From the NCBI GenBank assembly GCA_965602675.1, contig CBFCZO010000078.1, forward strand, positions 1-15,826: a DNA stretch of 15,826 nucleotides, in the 5' to 3' direction. Both the position numbers and the translations under genes were made by a program. This DNA is from DATKUA01 sp965602675 (GTDB taxonomy: Bacteria > Acidobacteriota > DATKUA01). This document shows positions 13,754 to 15,826 of this stretch, in pieces. Under the pieces are notes generated by a model. That model ran no database searches, was not told the DNA's origin, and saw nothing but the letters and a program-made list of their open reading frames with translations. How positions within the stretch are numbered: the first letter of the stretch is position 1; each line of letters starts with the position of its first letter.

Positions 13754-15826
13754 CTAGGCTTCGCCTCCGCCAAGTACTTCTATGTTCTTCTCGATCCGGG
13801 AAATCTGGGCCTGGAACTCAGCCAGCTTTGTTCGCTCCGCTTCAACAACCTCCTCAGGCGCGCGCAGCACGAACTTTTCATCCGACAGCTTCTTTTCCGT
13901 TCTCGACATCTCGGCACGGAGCTTCTCGAGTCTCTTGTTCAGCTTGGTCTTCTCTTCAACCGGATCCAGCACGCCCGCCAAATATATCTCCATGTCGCCG
14001 AGAACCTGGGCCGCAGCCGACGCCGGACGCGCGGCCTCAGCGTTGATCTCCAACGCCGAGAGGTTGGTCATCTGGATAACCAGATGTTTCAGACCTTCGA
14101 TGCGCGAGGCGGAGTCACCGTCGGCCTTGATCACCGCCGAAAGACGCTTGCCCGGCGACACGCCGTGACGGGCCCTCATCTCACGTATCGAGCGGATCGC
14201 TTCCTGAAGCAAGGCGATGTCGTTTTCAATCTTTTCGTCTTCGCGCTCGAGCAATCGGTCAGGCCAGGAAGCTAGAATCAGCAACTCCGTAGATTCAAGC
14301 GGTTCCTCGAGACCGCGCACGGGGCACTGCCCGCCCAGCTTCTCCCAGAGCGATTCGGTTATAAACGGTACGAACGGATGGAACAAGCGCAGCACCTGGT
14401 CGAGCGTGAAAGCCACCACCGTGCGAGCCGTCGGCGCGGTCTCCTCGTTCTTCAACCGGGGCTTGATCAGCTCGAGATACCAGTCGCACAACTCCCCCCA
14501 GAAGAAACTGCGCGCAGTAGCGATCGCCGCGGACGGATTGTAGTTGTGCAGCTGCCGGGTGACTGTGTCGATCGCGCGCGACAGCCGCGAGAGTATCCAG
14601 CGGTCCTCCTCGGCGAGATCGCCCTCCGATACCGGCTTGAACTCGTGACTGCCGAGATTCATCAACGCGAACCGCGCGGCGTTCCAAAGTTTGGTGCAGA
14701 AGGCGCGCCCGACGTCGAAGCGCTCGCTGATGATCTTGGCCAGAGGAAGGTCGGGCATCGTGCCCAGCACATCAAACTCTTTGCCGCTGCCCGGGCAGAT
14801 GTAGGTGAAGATCGTCCGGCCATGCTGCGCCGTCGCCAGATCAACCGCCTCGCCCGTGTACGGGGATATCGCCTGAATCGGCAGGCGGATGTCCTGCGTC
14901 CCCGTCTGCATGTCGCAGAGCACATAACGCATCGCGTCGGCGCCGTACTTTTCGATGATATCCACAGGATCAATGCCGTTGCCCTTGCTCTTGCTCATCC
15001 GCTCGCCCTTGCCGTCCTGGATGTTGGCGTGGATGAAGCACGCGGTGAACGGCACGTCGCCGAGCAGGTAGAGGCCCATGATCAGCATCCGCGCCACCCA
15101 GAGAGTGATGATGTCGCGCCCCGTGATCAGGCAGGAGCCGGGATAGTAATACTCCAGGCTGTTGGCATGGCCGTCTTCTGAGCCCAGAGTCGACTGCCCC
15201 TCCTCGATCTCGGCGCTCTTGGGATCGGGCCAGCCGAGCGTGCTGAAAGGCCACTGCGCCGAGCTGAACCAAGTGTCGAGAACGTCGTGATCCCGTTCCA
15301 GGCCGGCGGCATCGAGGGCCTCCGCGAACTTCTTTTCAGCATCCTCGTTACGCGGGCAGACGAGGACGTCGAAGCGCTCGCCGTCGGCGTTTTCCTCCAA
15401 TCCATCCACGCTGAGCAATGCGCCGCTGGAATCGGAAATCCAGATCCAAAGCTCTTCCGGGGCTGAGTCGGGAAGCTTCTCCAACGCCGCGATCAACTCG
15501 TCACGCGCAAACGAGCGATGCCAGATCGGAATCCGGTGGCCCCACCATAGCTGGCGGCTGATGCACCAATCGCGCTTCTCGGAAAGCCAGCTCCGGTAAG
15601 TTCCGCCGTAGCGGGCGTGGTCGGGATAAAAAGTAAGCCTCCGGCCCGAGGGCGACTCGTAGGCGGGATCGATCGCGTCGATCGCGGTCTGCGCCAAGCC
15701 GTCGGCCTTAAACTCCTTGTCCGTGCCTCGTCCGCAGAGGATACCCCCCTCGATATCGCCCATGTTGACGAACCACTGCTTGGAGAGGTAAGGCTCTATC
15801 GCGGTTTTGGAACGGTCGGAGTGGCC
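13754..15826 (-). CDS. valS: valyl-tRNA synthetase, N-terminus beyond window edge
   Basis: Class I synthetase that charges tRNA-Val. 690 residues are visible, beginning inside the protein at GHSDRSKTAIEPYLSKQWF, the segment following the CP1 editing region; the HIGH motif lies outside the window. RDWCISRQLWWGHRIP (85-100), DVLDTWFSSAQWPFSTLGW (181-199), and the catalytic RMSKS (276-280; 14987-15001) are present. The anticodon-binding region carries FCTKLWNAARF, and the C-terminal tRNA-binding coiled coil ends with KLSDEKFVLRAPEEVVEAER. GNGIDPVDIIEKYGADAMRY resembles planctomycete-type ValRS, as does an insert between TQDIRLP and FDVGRAF (about 316-368) that looks like a zinc ribbon reduced to one Cys. 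Another insert (about 104-180) replaces the zinc region near DVLDTWF. Confidence 0.97.
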   Translation of the reverse strand, partial: GHSDRSKTAIEPYLSKQWFVNMGDIEGGILCGRGTDKEFKADGLAQTAIDAIDPAYESPSGRRLTFYPDHARYGGTYRSWLSEKRDWCISRQLWWGHRIPIWHRSFARDELIAALEKLPDSAPEELWIWISDSSGALLSVDGLEENADGERFDVLVCPRNEDAEKKFAEALDAAGLERDHDVLDTWFSSAQWPFSTLGWPDPKSAEIEEGQSTLGSEDGHANSLEYYYPGSCLITGRDIITLWVARMLIMGLYLLGDVPFTACFIHANIQDGKGERMSKSKGNGIDPVDIIEKYGADAMRYVLCDMQTGTQDIRLPIQAISPYTGEAVDLATAQHGRTIFTYICPGSGKEFDVLGTMPDLPLAKIISERFDVGRAFCTKLWNAARFALMNLGSHEFKPVSEGDLAEEDRWILSRLSRAIDTVTRQLHNYNPSAAIATARSFFWGELCDWYLELIKPRLKNEETAPTARTVVAFTLDQVLRLFHPFVPFITESLWEKLGGQCPVRGLEEPLESTELLILASWPDRLLEREDEKIENDIALLQEAIRSIREMRARHGVSPGKRLSAVIKADGDSASRIEGLKHLVIQMTNLSALEINAEAARPASAAAQVLGDMEIYLAGVLDPVEEKTKLNKRLEKLRAEMSRTEKKLSDEKFVLRAPEEVVEAERTKLAEFQAQISRIEKNIEVLGGGEA

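Noticed and set aside
1..15826. Mobile element, defence island or biosynthetic cluster
   Set aside because: No transposase, integrase, nuclease, toxin or biosynthetic enzyme is visible; the genes are mainly core functions on one strand.

Overview
The window is a compact, single-direction block of bacterial chromosome. All fourteen genes I can support lie on the minus strand, so transcription runs from position 15826 towards position 1. Both edges cut genes: valS lacks its start at the high end and an M14 carboxypeptidase lacks its C-terminus at the low end. I see no rRNA, tRNA, CRISPR array, insertion sequence, phage gene or origin, and no gene-free stretch longer than 300 bases. The longest gene-free stretches are about 180 bases before prfA and 164 bases before the GWxTD gene.

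The organism looks like a moderately GC-rich, probably uncultivated bacterium. The reasons are a GWxTD-family exported protein (a family I associate with Acidobacteria, Gemmatimonadota and related FCB or candidate phyla), a valyl-tRNA synthetase that resembles the planctomycete-type branch, and the order rpmE - DUF1385 - prfA - prmC - murA, which recurs in several deep bacterial lineages. I cannot name a phylum from this sequence alone.

Layout in transcription order: (1) 15826-13382, valS (partial), a hairpin directly after its stop, and a small unknown gene. (2) 13217-11544, an exported GWxTD-domain protein. (3) 11535-6738, a strong sigma70-like promoter, then rpmE, a DUF1385/YqhQ membrane protein, prfA, prmC and murA. 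This part covers ribosomal protein L31, stop-codon release, methylation of the release factor's GGQ glutamine, and the first committed step of peptidoglycan synthesis. (4) 6663-4191, an exported transglutaminase-like protein with a degenerate catalytic triad, then a small unknown gene. (5) 4083-1533, accB and accC (biotin carrier and biotin carboxylase of acetyl-CoA carboxylase) followed 4 bases later by thiE. (6) 1505-1, a second strong sigma70-like promoter driving an exported M14 zinc carboxypeptidase.

Most of this is core metabolism, and I do not see a new multi-gene system. The points worth a second look are local: a valyl-tRNA synthetase insert that looks like a zinc ribbon stripped of most cysteines, the degenerate transglutaminase and GWxTD proteins, two small unknown genes, a thiE gene riding on accBC with no riboswitch of its own, and a run-of-G Shine-Dalgarno variant shared by three starts. 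Start codons GTG and TTG are common here, and several starts were chosen from Shine-Dalgarno spacing.
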